The notes under the pieces: generated by a model
What the model saw: the letters and a program-made list of their open reading frames with translations, nothing else
The model's database searches: none
What the model was told of the DNA's origin: nothing
Made by a program: the position numbers and the translations under genes
Shown here: piece by piece, positions 32,195-41,449 of the stretch
How positions within the stretch are numbered: position 1 is the stretch's first letter
Layout of the letters: each line of letters starts with the position of its first letter
Origin: Emiliania huxleyi CCMP1516
Lineage: Eukaryota > Haptophyta > Isochrysidales > Noelaerhabdaceae
DNA: 64,000 nt
NCBI RefSeq assembly: GCF_000372725.1
Contig: NW_005196094.1
Location: 338,658-402,657 of the forward strand
Reading direction: 5' to 3'

Positions 32195-32632
32195 AAAAGT
32201 GACAGATGGGCTGTGCTGGCTCCTTCACAGAAACCTTACCTAAGGATGGCTGAGCTAGCTGCAGTGCAGCCACATCCTCCAGCCCGATGGCTGCAACACA
32301 CACACGGCAGCCATCCTTGGTAGACATGGCTGGAGACGCACTACCGCAGCCACACCGCCCGCCTCGAGGTGAGCCCTCTTGGCTGAGCTGGCTACATCAT
32401 AGCCATCTTGGGAAAGATGGCTGGGGGACAGCCATTTCAGCCATCTACTATGGCTGGGGCACAGTCAGTGCAGCCATCCTCCGGAGCATGGCTGGTGATA
32501 ATTCGATGGCAGCCGTCCGCCTCCCCCGCCACACGCACAAATGGCTGCGCGCTTGTCGCCCCCGGCCTCGCGGGACGGCTGCCATCGGCTGCCATCGAAT
32601 TACCACCAGCCATGGCTCTGGAGGATGGCTGC
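32195..32632. repeat. GATGGCTG/CAGCCATC inverted array with fold-back core
   Basis: About 440 bases contain roughly twenty copies of ATGGCTG or its complement CAGCCAT in alternating orientation. The strongest part, 32470-32632, is a long inverted repeat. The left arm runs through GCAGCCATCCTCC, CATGGCTGGTGATAATTCG and GGCAGCCGTCC. The right arm mirrors it with one 10-base tandem insertion (CGGCTGCCAT). It ends 35 bases before a telomere-type tract. Confidence 0.8.
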
Positions 32633-32666
32633 AATCTCTATGACACCATTCTCTGAGTTCTTCCGA

Positions 32667-32741
32667 TTAGGGTTAGGGTTGGGTTAGGGTTAGGCAAGGG
32701 TTAGGGTTAGGGTTAGGGTTAGGGTGTGGGTTAGGGTGTGG
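32667..32741 (+). repeat. interstitial telomere-type repeats
   Basis: About ten copies of TTAGGG/GGGTTA with a few variants (TTGGG, TTAGGCAAGGG, GGGTGTG). TTAGGG is the telomere repeat of many protists. Genes continue on both sides, so this is internal: a healed break, fusion point or telomere-derived insertion. Confidence 0.85.
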
Positions 32742-32814
32742 GGTCGAGCTTGTTGTTTGTCGTCGCGCCGATAAGACAGAGACACGGGCAGCAGACGCGA
32801 CCCAATCGACGCAC

Positions 32815-33165
32815 CAGAGCATGGTTGGGCGTGTGAAGCCGCCATCTCTTGGACTGTGAGGCGAGTATTTGCAACCGGGAGCTCGCCGCCGCCCCTACGC
32901 CGCCGCCGCCGCCCTCCCGGTGGCAAATAATAGCCCAAGTGCAAGTCGAAGAGTGCGCCCCGCCCTCGCTATCTGGGTGGCAGGCGGGACTAGAGAGGCA
33001 CGCTGGTGCACGGTTGGGGGCGCCGAGCCGCCATCTTGGACTGTGAGGCGAGTATTTGCAACCGGGAGCTCGCCGCCGCCCCTAACGCCGCCGCCGCCGC
33101 CCTCCCGAGGGCAGATAAATAGCCCAACGCAAGAGAAGTCGAATAGAGTGCGCCCCGGCCTCGAC
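32815..33165 (+). repeat. two tandem copies of a ~155-base unit
   Basis: Copies at about 32815-32971 and 33004-33165 share GGACTGTGAGGCGAGTATTT, GCAACCGGGAGCTCGCCGCC, a GCC run and AGTGCGCCCCG. They stand directly before the recombinase-like fragment and may be its terminal or promoter repeats. Confidence 0.75.
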
Positions 33166-34000
33166 ATCTCGGCGAGTGGCAACGCCACCGACCGCTCCCC
33201 GCAGAGAGGAGGTGCCGTAGCAGCCTCCACGGCTCCGGCTGGCAATGGCCCGGATGCCCTCCCCCAAAGCTTGGTGGTCGAGGTGCAGGGTTTCATCGAC
33301 GACCACTGCGCTGCCGCCGCCGCCGCCACTGGTGGGTCCGCTGCAAAGGATCGGACGCAAGGCCCTAAGTCGGTCCCCAAGGAGAGGGCCCGGAAGCGGG
33401 TGCAGGAGGCCTCTGCCCTGCTTGCCCGCCTCCCGCCCAAGTGCCTTCCTGTCACGGGCGGCTACGGCTACAGTCTCCCAATCGACTGACGCCGAGTACC
33501 ATGAGGCTGCGACCACGCTGATTGTGGCGAAGGGCGGGGTGTCGTCGGAGAAGACGAAGGCTGCGAGACTGTTCTTGAAGGACTTTGTCGCCTTCCGGGT
33601 GTCGAAGGGCCTCCGCGAGGGCTCTTCTTTCCCGATCACCTCCGCCACGGCCTTTGCATGCCGCCAGTGGGTCAAGACCCCGACCGCAAAGAAGCGCGTC
33701 TCCACCGCCATGGAGTTTCTTGTCGCACTCGGGATGGCCTCATCCGGCCACGTGACATATGAGATGTCCACGTTTGACCTCCACCTTCCCGCCGTCGAGA
33801 GCGGGGAGGGGAAGGACCTCGCGCACTTCTCATCATCCATAGAGCATCAATGTATGCTCGAGTCCGGGACCGACACTATACGTACTATAGTGATCGGATT
33901 AGTTGCGATCAGTGACCGCGTGAATATGGGAAGAACGGCACCCCGCCCACCAAGTCGTTGTCAGCGCATGGGTGGCCAAGTGAAAAAGAATTTCATCGCC
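33166..34000 (+). mobile_element. recombinase-like mobile-element fragment
   Basis: Coding-like stretches at about 33240-33490 (helical, Ala-rich, ARKRVQEASALLARLPP) and 33490-33840 (AEYHEAATTLIVAKGG, KTKAARLFLKDFVAFRV, FACRQWVKTPTAKKRVSTA) resemble the helical N-terminal (SAM-like) DNA-binding half of tyrosine recombinases found in Crypton or YR retroelements. No catalytic half with Arg-His-Arg-Tyr follows; host-like sequence begins by 34093. It is broken and undated. The family call is tentative. Confidence 0.35.
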
Positions 34001-34092
34001 GGAGTGAGACAGCTGAAGTGCAAGCGAGACAAGCCGCCATCGTGCCTTGCTGACCGCGCCTCGCCAAGATCTGTGCTCGTATTTCACTTTGA

Positions 34093-36567
34093 ATGCGCAT
34101 GAAACAATCTGTCGCGGTGGCCAGCCTCGTTGCTGCTCTCTCAAGCGCACCTCCCGTGGGCGGTATGGACGCCTGCCCGCACCTTGGCGGGCTTCTCGCA
34201 GGAAGCGTTGGCGTTTCAGTGCGAGCTACCTTTGCTGATGGTCACTCGGCCACATTGACCAAGGTGTCACAGTCGCCACCTGTCGTGCGCATCGAGCCGC
34301 TGCTCACACCCGGCCAGATCAACTCCATTGGAGCGTGGTCGTCGGCGTTGCCAGCACACCGCAGCACCACGTTCGGTGAGAGGGACAGCAGCGCCATGTC
34401 GCAAGCCTTGTTTGCCGCTGCCGCTCCCGCGACAAGGCCGTCAGACCTGCTTAGCCTTGCTGAGTTTCGACACTTGTTGAAACTGATCGTCAGTCCTGCT
34501 AGTGAGCAGACGCCGTGGCTGCCGCCACGTTTAATCCACGCGCTGAATGACAGTGAAACGTCCAAGCACATGGAAGGAGCTTTTCACCAAATCCTTGGTG
34601 CGCATGGTGTTCAACACAGTGACGGCTCTTGGCAACTGGACGCGGCTGGTTTTAGCGAGCTGGTGACGGCTATTCAAGCGCAGCTTCTCGCACAAATACC
34701 AAGTGCGATGGTGCGGCAGAGCGAATCATTGTACCGACGCCAGGAGGTTCCACCGGTCGCGATGGACGCGTCAAAGCGCATTGCCGAACTCCTTAGGACA
34801 TCGCAGTCGCACGTTGCATCAAGTGACTGGCAACTGGCGCGCTACGCATCTGAGGGCGATTTTTACGACGCACATTACGACGCGGCTAGTAATTTCACCG
34901 GTCGGTGGGCGACCATGATGGTGTACCTCAATGACATCCAACATGGTGGTGAAACGTGGTTTCCTTCGCCGACAAACGGCACCTTGGGGGAGCAAATGGC
35001 GGCCGCACAGGCGCTGCAGCTCAAACATGGCGGCTGCCCGATGGATGACGGCACCCTGATATCGCCCAGAGCGGGGGTTGGACTGTTGTGGTTTAATTAT
35101 GCTCGAGACGCCGCCACGACGTTGCACGCTGGCTGCGTTACTCGTGGAACCGAGAAGAGGATCATGACGGTGTGGGTTCCAGAGGATGAGGCCGCGGTCG
35201 CTGCCTTACAAGTTGCTTCGCCGAATCCGGCGTATCGCCGCAGACAAGACGAGCATCGAGAGCAATTGCGCCAGCAACAGCTCGACCAAATTCTCCAACA
35301 CCTCAGGGAACAGCGCGTGAGCGCTCTGCCATCCGGTCCAGTGTCAACGGGGTTTGCCACTGTCGCTCTCAGATTCAAGCCAGCAATGGCAGACGCTGCA
35401 ATGGCGGCTCTGGTGCTGATGGTTGCGCTAGCTGCGCGTAGCCGCCCGGATCAGCGCCTCTTAGCGGCACTAAGTCGCATCGCTGTGCTCGTGGGCGCCT
35501 ACCTGTGGGCGGATAAGGTGCTGGATGCTGTTACGACTGATGTTCTTATTGGTTGCTTTGTGCACCTACTCATCGAGATGTGCATCTCGCGGGACGCGAA
35601 CGAGCTGAGGCACGTGTTCAGTGACCTCACTACGCTTCCGCCTGGCAACTCCAACTTTCAGAGCGTGTGCCGATTCCTTTCGCGCCTGAATAATTACGTC
35701 GCACTCTACAGCTTGCGAATTGTCGTGGTTCTTTGCAGCTGCTGGGACTTGCCACAGCACATCTTGCAGCTGTGGTGGCGCAAAGGCGGGCTACCGACTG
35801 TCGCGTTGCACGCACTAGGCCTGTTCGGCGCCGTGCAGATCTTATGCTTGTGTGCCAACCTCGCCTCGCACCGCTACTTTTCGCACCACAGCTTCCGCGT
35901 AAGCCGCCCTGTTCAGCTCGTCCTTGGCATCGCATCGGCATCGAGCGGCCAAGGCGGGCCGCTCTGGTGGGCGAGCAACCACACGGAGCACCATCGCCAT
36001 TGCGACCAACCGCACGACCCGCACAGTCCAGGCGTCAACACCGCCTGTTCGCGGACGCAACTATTCTTCCAAGTTGTGTACGCGCACGTGCTGTGGATGA
36101 CGAGGCGGCGCCACCTGGATACGGATGTCAACAATGTACCACAACTGGCCAGTCACCCTGAACTGTGGCTGTGTGATGTGCTCTGGCCGCGTCTCACTGA
36201 TGCAGCGCTTGATCTACTGCACAATGCCACACAGGCCGCTCTGATGCCACTCGGCTGGCGACCGGACCTGCCTTCGCCCGCCGTGGATGCACTGCCTTTG
36301 GCACTCCACCTGACGATGCTGGTCAACTCCTACTGCCACGCGTGGGGGCCAAGTTCGGGTTGCGCCGCAATTGATGTGCCGTGGCTCGCGTTCATCGGCG
36401 GAGGCGCAGGGTGGCACAGTGGCCACCACGACGACCCTCGCTGCGCTAACCATGGTGCGATTAAGCGTGGGCCAGACGCAACATATGGCGTCATATGCGT
36501 CCTCGAAACGCTGGGGCTCGCATCCGCGGTACGGCACGAGCACATCAAGCTCGTCAAAAGGGCCTGA
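34093..36567 (+). CDS. prolyl 4-hydroxylase / delta-9-type acyl desaturase fusion
   Basis: One uninterrupted 824-residue frame. A signal peptide (MRMKQSVAVASLVAALSSAP) is followed by a prolyl-4-hydroxylase catalytic domain (about residues 225-370). It has the Fe(II) triad H261/D263 (DAHYDAAS) and H345 (TLHAGC), the 2-oxoglutarate Lys K355 and the family strands VYLNDIQHGGETWFP and GVGLLWFNY. A Gln/Arg coiled linker (about 380-415) leads into about five membrane segments. The three histidine boxes of membrane acyl desaturases follow: HRYFSH at 593-598, HTEHH at 630-634 and WHSGHHDDP at 774-782. All metal ligands of both enzymes are present, so both may be active. P4Hs hydroxylate proline in the ER lumen or on viral and algal glycoproteins; delta-9 desaturases act on fatty acyl-CoA in the ER membrane. 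The gene is intronless and visibly less GC-rich than its neighbours, hinting at transfer or an unusual origin. Confidence 0.85.
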   Translation: MRMKQSVAVASLVAALSSAPPVGGMDACPHLGGLLAGSVGVSVRATFADGHSATLTKVSQSPPVVRIEPLLTPGQINSIGAWSSALPAHRSTTFGERDSSAMSQALFAAAAPATRPSDLLSLAEFRHLLKLIVSPASEQTPWLPPRLIHALNDSETSKHMEGAFHQILGAHGVQHSDGSWQLDAAGFSELVTAIQAQLLAQIPSAMVRQSESLYRRQEVPPVAMDASKRIAELLRTSQSHVASSDWQLARYASEGDFYDAHYDAASNFTGRWATMMVYLNDIQHGGETWFPSPTNGTLGEQMAAAQALQLKHGGCPMDDGTLISPRAGVGLLWFNYARDAATTLHAGCVTRGTEKRIMTVWVPEDEAAVAALQVASPNPAYRRRQDEHREQLRQQQLDQILQHLREQRVSALPSGPVSTGFATVALRFKPAMADAAMAALVLMVALAARSRPDQRLLAALSRIAVLVGAYLWADKVLDAVTTDVLIGCFVHLLIEMCISRDANELRHVFSDLTTLPPGNSNFQSVCRFLSRLNNYVALYSLRIVVVLCSCWDLPQHILQLWWRKGGLPTVALHALGLFGAVQILCLCANLASHRYFSHHSFRVSRPVQLVLGIASASSGQGGPLWWASNHTEHHRHCDQPHDPHSPGVNTACSRTQLFFQVVYAHVLWMTRRRHLDTDVNNVPQLASHPELWLCDVLWPRLTDAALDLLHNATQAALMPLGWRPDLPSPAVDALPLALHLTMLVNSYCHAWGPSSGCAAIDVPWLAFIGGGAGWHSGHHDDPRCANHGAIKRGPDATYGVICVLETLGLASAVRHEHIKLVKRA

Positions 36568-37866
36568 ACCGGTCACAGAGGACGTTTTTTTGTGGCTGCT
36601 TCCTCTCTCTCTCATGTTGTACGTACCTTAAGGTGATTCCGGGTTTTTCGAGGGGCGCATCCATGTCGCCCGCCACACAGGCTGGGTAGCTGCCGGTCAC
36701 ACACACCGGGTCGGAATTGCCGGCGCGCGTCCGCGGCCGTTCACTCCAGGCGCATATGCTCTGAGGTCACAGTATGGGTCATATGCCGCTGTGGCCTGTG
36801 CGCTGTGAAACGTCCAGCGACTAGCAGGCGACAAGGCGTCGACCGCCAACGGCTCGGCCACGCATCGGCCCAGCTCGCACGAGCTCTAGTAGTAGTAAGA
36901 TTGGACCCCGCACGAGCTCTACGTACGTAGCCTCCGGACGCCACGAGCAGTACGGGTCGCCGGTTGCACCCTGTGCTCTCCCGCAGGCATGCGTAAATTT
37001 GTGCTTGAGCAGTTGCATGCCGTACCCGTCGTTTTGCGAAAGGGGAGCCCTCGATTGACCCATCTACACACACCGTGCCATCGCCCACAACAGTTCTTGC
37101 CCAACGCAAGCTCCCCAACTCATGACATGGCTGCGACGGTGCTCTACCTGATGGCTCTCACAGGTCGTCTCACGACCCGCTCAGGCCAGCAAAACGACCG
37201 ACGGCGGCGACGTACTTCGCACTCTATGGTCGTCTCCGCCTGGCTGAGTCCGCTCCTATATATGGGACTGATCCACTCGCTCACTGAGCGGCTCGTCCGC
37301 CGTCCTCCTGGATGATGGTGCGCCGATGCATCTGGGAGGCTGAGACCACTTCTTCGTCTACGAACCGAGAGGTGGCCACTTGGCGTCCCCAGCATGTCCA
37401 GTGACGAAGAAGAGATGCATCCGGGCTCCGCGGGGCTGCTCCGCGGGTCAAAAATCGAACCCGCAGCGGCGGACCACGGAAGCTCCAGGCATCGCCGCAG
37501 CACTGTCTGCGCCGCGGTCCCGCGCCCGTCGACGAAGCTCCCCCCGCGGAAGACCGCGCGTAGCGACGCCTTGACGATCGAGATGAGCGCGCTTGAAGCT
37601 CGCCCACCTACTGCCCCTGTGGGATCGGCTCCCCCCCTTGGGATCGACGCTTCCACGACCTCGCACCCAACATCCCAGGCGGGATCAGAGAGAGACTCCG
37701 CACCGGACACCGCCCGGGCACAGACCCCCTACCCGTCGGACAATGCGCCTGGACCCCTCACAGAGCGGCCCACACACAGACAGATCACGCATCGGCAGAT
37801 TTGACACCTGGTTCAGGCGTAGACAGCACACACTGGTCACAGTTGCATAGCCCTGCCGGGGGGGAC

Positions 37867-37867
<1 letters not shown>
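36568..37867. other. gene-free stretch with weak inverted repeat
   Basis: About 1.3 kb without a convincing gene. At 37324-37423 an inverted repeat pairs GATGCATCT and CTTCTTCGTC with GACGAAGAAG and AGATGCATC at unequal spacing. Other open frames are Arg/Ser-rich shadows. Confidence 0.5.
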
Positions 37868-37868
<1 letters not shown>

Positions 37869-37903
<35 letters not shown>

Positions 37904-37941
37904 CAAATTGGTATTTCTCTCTCTCACACACACACACAACC
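37869..37941. repeat. CA microsatellite
   Basis: About 16 CA units (37869-37902), then a short non-CA gap and a second run of CA/CT units to 37941. Confidence 0.9.
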
Positions 37942-37968
37942 CGTCGGCACCGTACTCGAGTAAAACGG

Positions 37969-40336
37969 ACGCGTCCAAGGGTCGGGACCTGCCAAAGGCG
38001 GCTACGCACGAGTCGTGGGCGAGCCTACGCAGGGCGTGGGGCATCGGGTTTGGCGGCAACAAGGGCGACGCCAACCACCCGGAGGCGATGGGGGAGCGGC
38101 TGCGCGGCCTCTTTGACGAGTGCTCCCGCCGGCTCGGCCGCTCGCCGCCTGTCGCCCCGGCGTCGGCCGCCGCCGAGCCGACGCGGGCGACGCCAGCCGC
38201 GGTCGGGCAGGCGCGGAGCCTGAAGGAGCTGCTCTCGCTGCTGGCCGTGGCGCCGTTCCAGGCGCCGGCGGACTTTGTGGCGCCGCTGTGCTCCGCGCTG
38301 GAGCGCCTCGCGCTCGGCCTCGTGCCCGCAGAAGCGGTGGCGCTGCTCGAGCAGGCGAGCGGGCGGGGGCCTTCAGTTACTTCCGCCGTGTAGTCCCGAA
38401 GAGCACGCGCAGCCGAGCACCACACCTCGAGATGGCGGCTCCTCCCTCGATCCCACGCTCGCTCCGCTCCCTCGCTCGCCCGATTCCACTGGCCACGCCT
38501 TCATGGCGCTGAGAATGGAGCTCCTCGGGCAGGTCTCGCACCGTCGGATGTGGCGCGAGGCGGCGCTCCCGACGGTGCTCGCGGCACTGGGGCCGCGTGC
38601 GGTCGGCGGGTTGACCCTCGCGGACGCCGCGGCGCTCGCGGCGGGCGAGGAGGTGTGGGGACGGGGCGCGGGGGAGGCGTTGGCTGGCGCCGTCTTCACA
38701 CCCGGCTCGTCTTTGTAGGCGCACGCTCTCCACAGCACGTGCAGCTCGGCAACTCTCCTCACACCATAACACCCACGCGTGCGCCCACCCAGTCACTGAC
38801 ACCTCTCACGGACTGTGATCCACCCCGCCGCTCGCTCGAGCACCCTCCCGGGAGCCACCCCGGCCACAGCTTGAGCGTGGCCCCCCGGAAAACGGGGGTG
38901 AGGTTTTTTGGGGGCCCCCCCCCCCCCCCCCCCTCTCCTTCCCCACCGCCCGCCGCGCCGCACGAGAGGCAGGGAGAGAGAGAGAGGCGGTGTCGTGCGG
39001 CCACGAGAGAGGGGGACACCTCGGCCACGCATCGGCCGCGGCTCGGGCGCGCGGGAGCGGGGAGGCGTGTCGCCGACACATCGACCGCATCTCGGCTACA
39101 TCTCAAGCCATCTCTCGGGCAGGCTACTCGGGCTCTAGCCGGGCAGGCAGAGGCCCGACTCACCGGAGAGAAGAAGCGCCGCCCGTCACACCTCCCTCAG
39201 AGGCGCGGCCTCGGGCGCCCACCGCCGGCCTGCCCGACCGCCCGCTCGCTCTCGACACCTCGGCCGTAGCTCGTAGCTCGTGCGGGCGCGCCTGCGATGG
39301 CAGAGGGGCGAGGACTCAGACCTCGCCATCCACACATCCCACGAGCGCAGCCGAGAGACGGCCGCCTCTCGAGCGCACCCGGGAGACACCCTCGCGCGCC
39401 TCGCGCCTCTCGAGCCGGCCGTCACCTCGGCCTCGGCCGCGCCTGGGCGGAGGCTCGGGGGAGCGGGAGAGGGGCGGCGCCTCGCCGCACATCACACGAC
39501 CGACTGCAACTCGGCCTCCATCTCGGGCAGCTACTCGGGCTCTAGCCTCCAGGACCGACTCTAGAGCCTCAGCTGCCTCCCGTCTCCCCTTAGGGCGGGG
39601 ACGCTGCGCGGCCGCTGCGCGACGCGCTCCGCTCGCTATGCGCCGCGCGACAGCGGGAGCGGGACGAGCGCGAGAGCGCCGCCGAGTCACGCAGCGACAA
39701 CAATGCCGCATACGCGTACAGCGTCGTCATTGCCTCCTGCCGGGGGGCCATCCTGCGGCGTGCGTTGGAGCTGTACGTCCGCGCGCGCGACGCGGCGGGC
39801 CTCCTGTCTCTGGTCCATCGCACGCCTAGCGGCGCGAAGAAGGACCACGACGTTCGCGAGGAGGAGCTCGCGGGGAGCCTCGACGCGCTGACAGCCGCGC
39901 TCGCCGTCGAGGGCGACGCCGCCCTGGCCGGCGTCGTGACGGCGCACGGCGCGCTGCTCGGCCGCCTTGAGCGCACCGAGCGGTGGGGGCGATGCGGGGG
40001 GGCGTCGTGGGCGGTGCGCGCCGCCGCCGGGCAGCTCGCCGCAGCGGCGACGCGAGCGTCGACGAGGTGGTCGGAGGTGATGTGGAGGGAGGCGGCGGAG
40101 GCGGCGGAGGTGGAGGAGGCGGAGGAGGCCGCGGCTTGCGCGGCGACGCTGCGGCGCCAGTTGCTGGCGGCGGCGGTGCAGCAGCAGGGGGTCGAGCCGC
40201 TCGAGGCGGAGCGGGATGCGGCGGCGGCCGCCGCCGCCGCCGCGGCGGCGCACACGCTCGCGCGGCGCGACGAGGTGGCGGGGTGGGCCGCGGCGGTGGG
40301 GGCGGGCGCGGCCGAGGCGAAGGCGGCAGAGCAGAG

Positions 40337-40371
<35 letters not shown>

Positions 40372-41449
40372 CGGCGGAGGAGGAGGAGGAGGCGGAGGCG
40401 GAGGAGGCGGAGGCGGAGGCGGAGGCGGCGGCGGCGGCGGCGGCGGGAGAGGCGCGGGCGGGGGCGGGCTTACCCTTCGCCTCGAGCGCGCCGCTGCCGC
40501 CAGACTCCGTGCCCCTCCCCCCTCCCCCGCCGCACCATCCGCCGGCGACGCTGCCGGCGCACGGCCTGCCGTCGGCTGGCGCGGTGCCGTTTGCGATGGG
40601 GACGCCGGTGGAGGTGGCGCCGCCGATGACCCCGACGGCCGGCGCCGTGACGCCGCTGTTGACGCCGCTGTTGACGCCGCCGCCGCCAGACTCCGTGCCC
40701 CTCCCCCCTCCCCCGCCGCACCATCCGCCGGCGACGCTGCCGGCGCACGGCCTGCCGTCGGCTGGCGCGGTGCAGTGTGCAATGGGGACGCCGGTGGAGG
40801 TGGCGCCGCCGATGACCCCGACGGCCGGCGCCGTGACGCCGCTGTTGACGCCGCTGTTGACGCCGCTGTTGACGCCGCCGCCGCCACCGCCGCCTCCGCC
40901 TCCCGGGCCCCTCCCCGCGATGGACGCGTTGCGTGCGGCGGCGGCAGCAGCAGTGAAGGCAGCGGCGGAGGCGGCGGCAGCAGTGAAGGCAGCGGCGGAG
41001 GCGAAGAAGGCGGCGAGGCTGGCGGCGGCGGAGCGGAAGGCGGCGGCGGCGGCTGAGCGGGAGGAGGCGTGGCGAGCGGACTGCGCCGAGCGCCGCCACC
41101 AGCTGGGGAGGGCGCTCGCAGAGGCCATCGCCGACACCGCCGCGGCGAGGCGGTGGCTTGTGCGACTCTGGCCTGGCGCGGTGCACGTGCCGGCCGAGTC
41201 GCTCGCGGCGGCGGCGGCGGAGAAGGGCCTCGCGGTCCGCGGGGCGGCGGCCGCGCTGGAGGCGGCGGAGGGGCGGGAGGGGGTGTGGCGGCGGCTGCTC
41301 GAGCCGCTCGGCGGCGAGGCTGCGGCCGCCCCTCCCGACCCGGATGCCGCGGAGGCGCTCGCCGAGCTGCTGCGCCGCGGTGGCGGCGGCGGCGGCGGCG
41401 ATGGCGAGCGTGATGCGATTATGAGAGCGAAGCGTGACAGGATTGCGTG
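37969..41449 (+). CDS. hypothetical Ala-rich coiled-coil protein (multi-exon, structure uncertain)
   Basis: Three coding-like blocks share the same Ala/Leu helical style. They are 37969-38393 (SWASLRRAWGIGFGGNKGDA, LKELLSLLAVAPF), 38503-38718 (ELLGQVSHRRMWREAALPTV) and 39594-41449. The last starts after a good acceptor (TCTCCCCTTAG) and reads LRDALRSLCAARQRERDE, AYSVVIASCRGAILRRALEL and onward. The third block has an Ala/Glu coiled coil, a Pro-rich section with a doubled ~180-base unit and a second Ala-rich coil. Early helices resemble the per-transcript helical repeats of RAP/FAST-kinase-like organelle proteins, but the match is too vague to claim. No catalytic motif is seen. Joining the blocks into one gene is my inference; start and splice sites are open. 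Confidence 0.4.
40498..40893. repeat. ~180-base tandem duplication in the Pro-rich segment
   Basis: Two near-identical coding units (PPDSVPLPPPPPHHPPATLP through GTPVEVAPPMTPTAGAVTPL) end in runs of LLTP encoded by a 12-base repeat, three codon-quads in one unit and four in the other. The copies differ at only a few bases, so the duplication is recent. Confidence 0.9.

Noticed and set aside
37430-37480. T-arm-like TTCGA sequence on the minus strand, considered as a tRNA
   Set aside because: No acceptor, D or anticodon stems can be formed around it.
38890-38940. T/G/C homopolymer runs near 38900
   Set aside because: Short enough to be a real microsatellite-like tract; not clearly an assembly fault like the one at 19676.
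39826-40887. Pro-rich minus-strand open frame of 353 codons
   Set aside because: Poly-Pro from GGC/GGA complement of the Ala/Glu-coding strand; a shadow.
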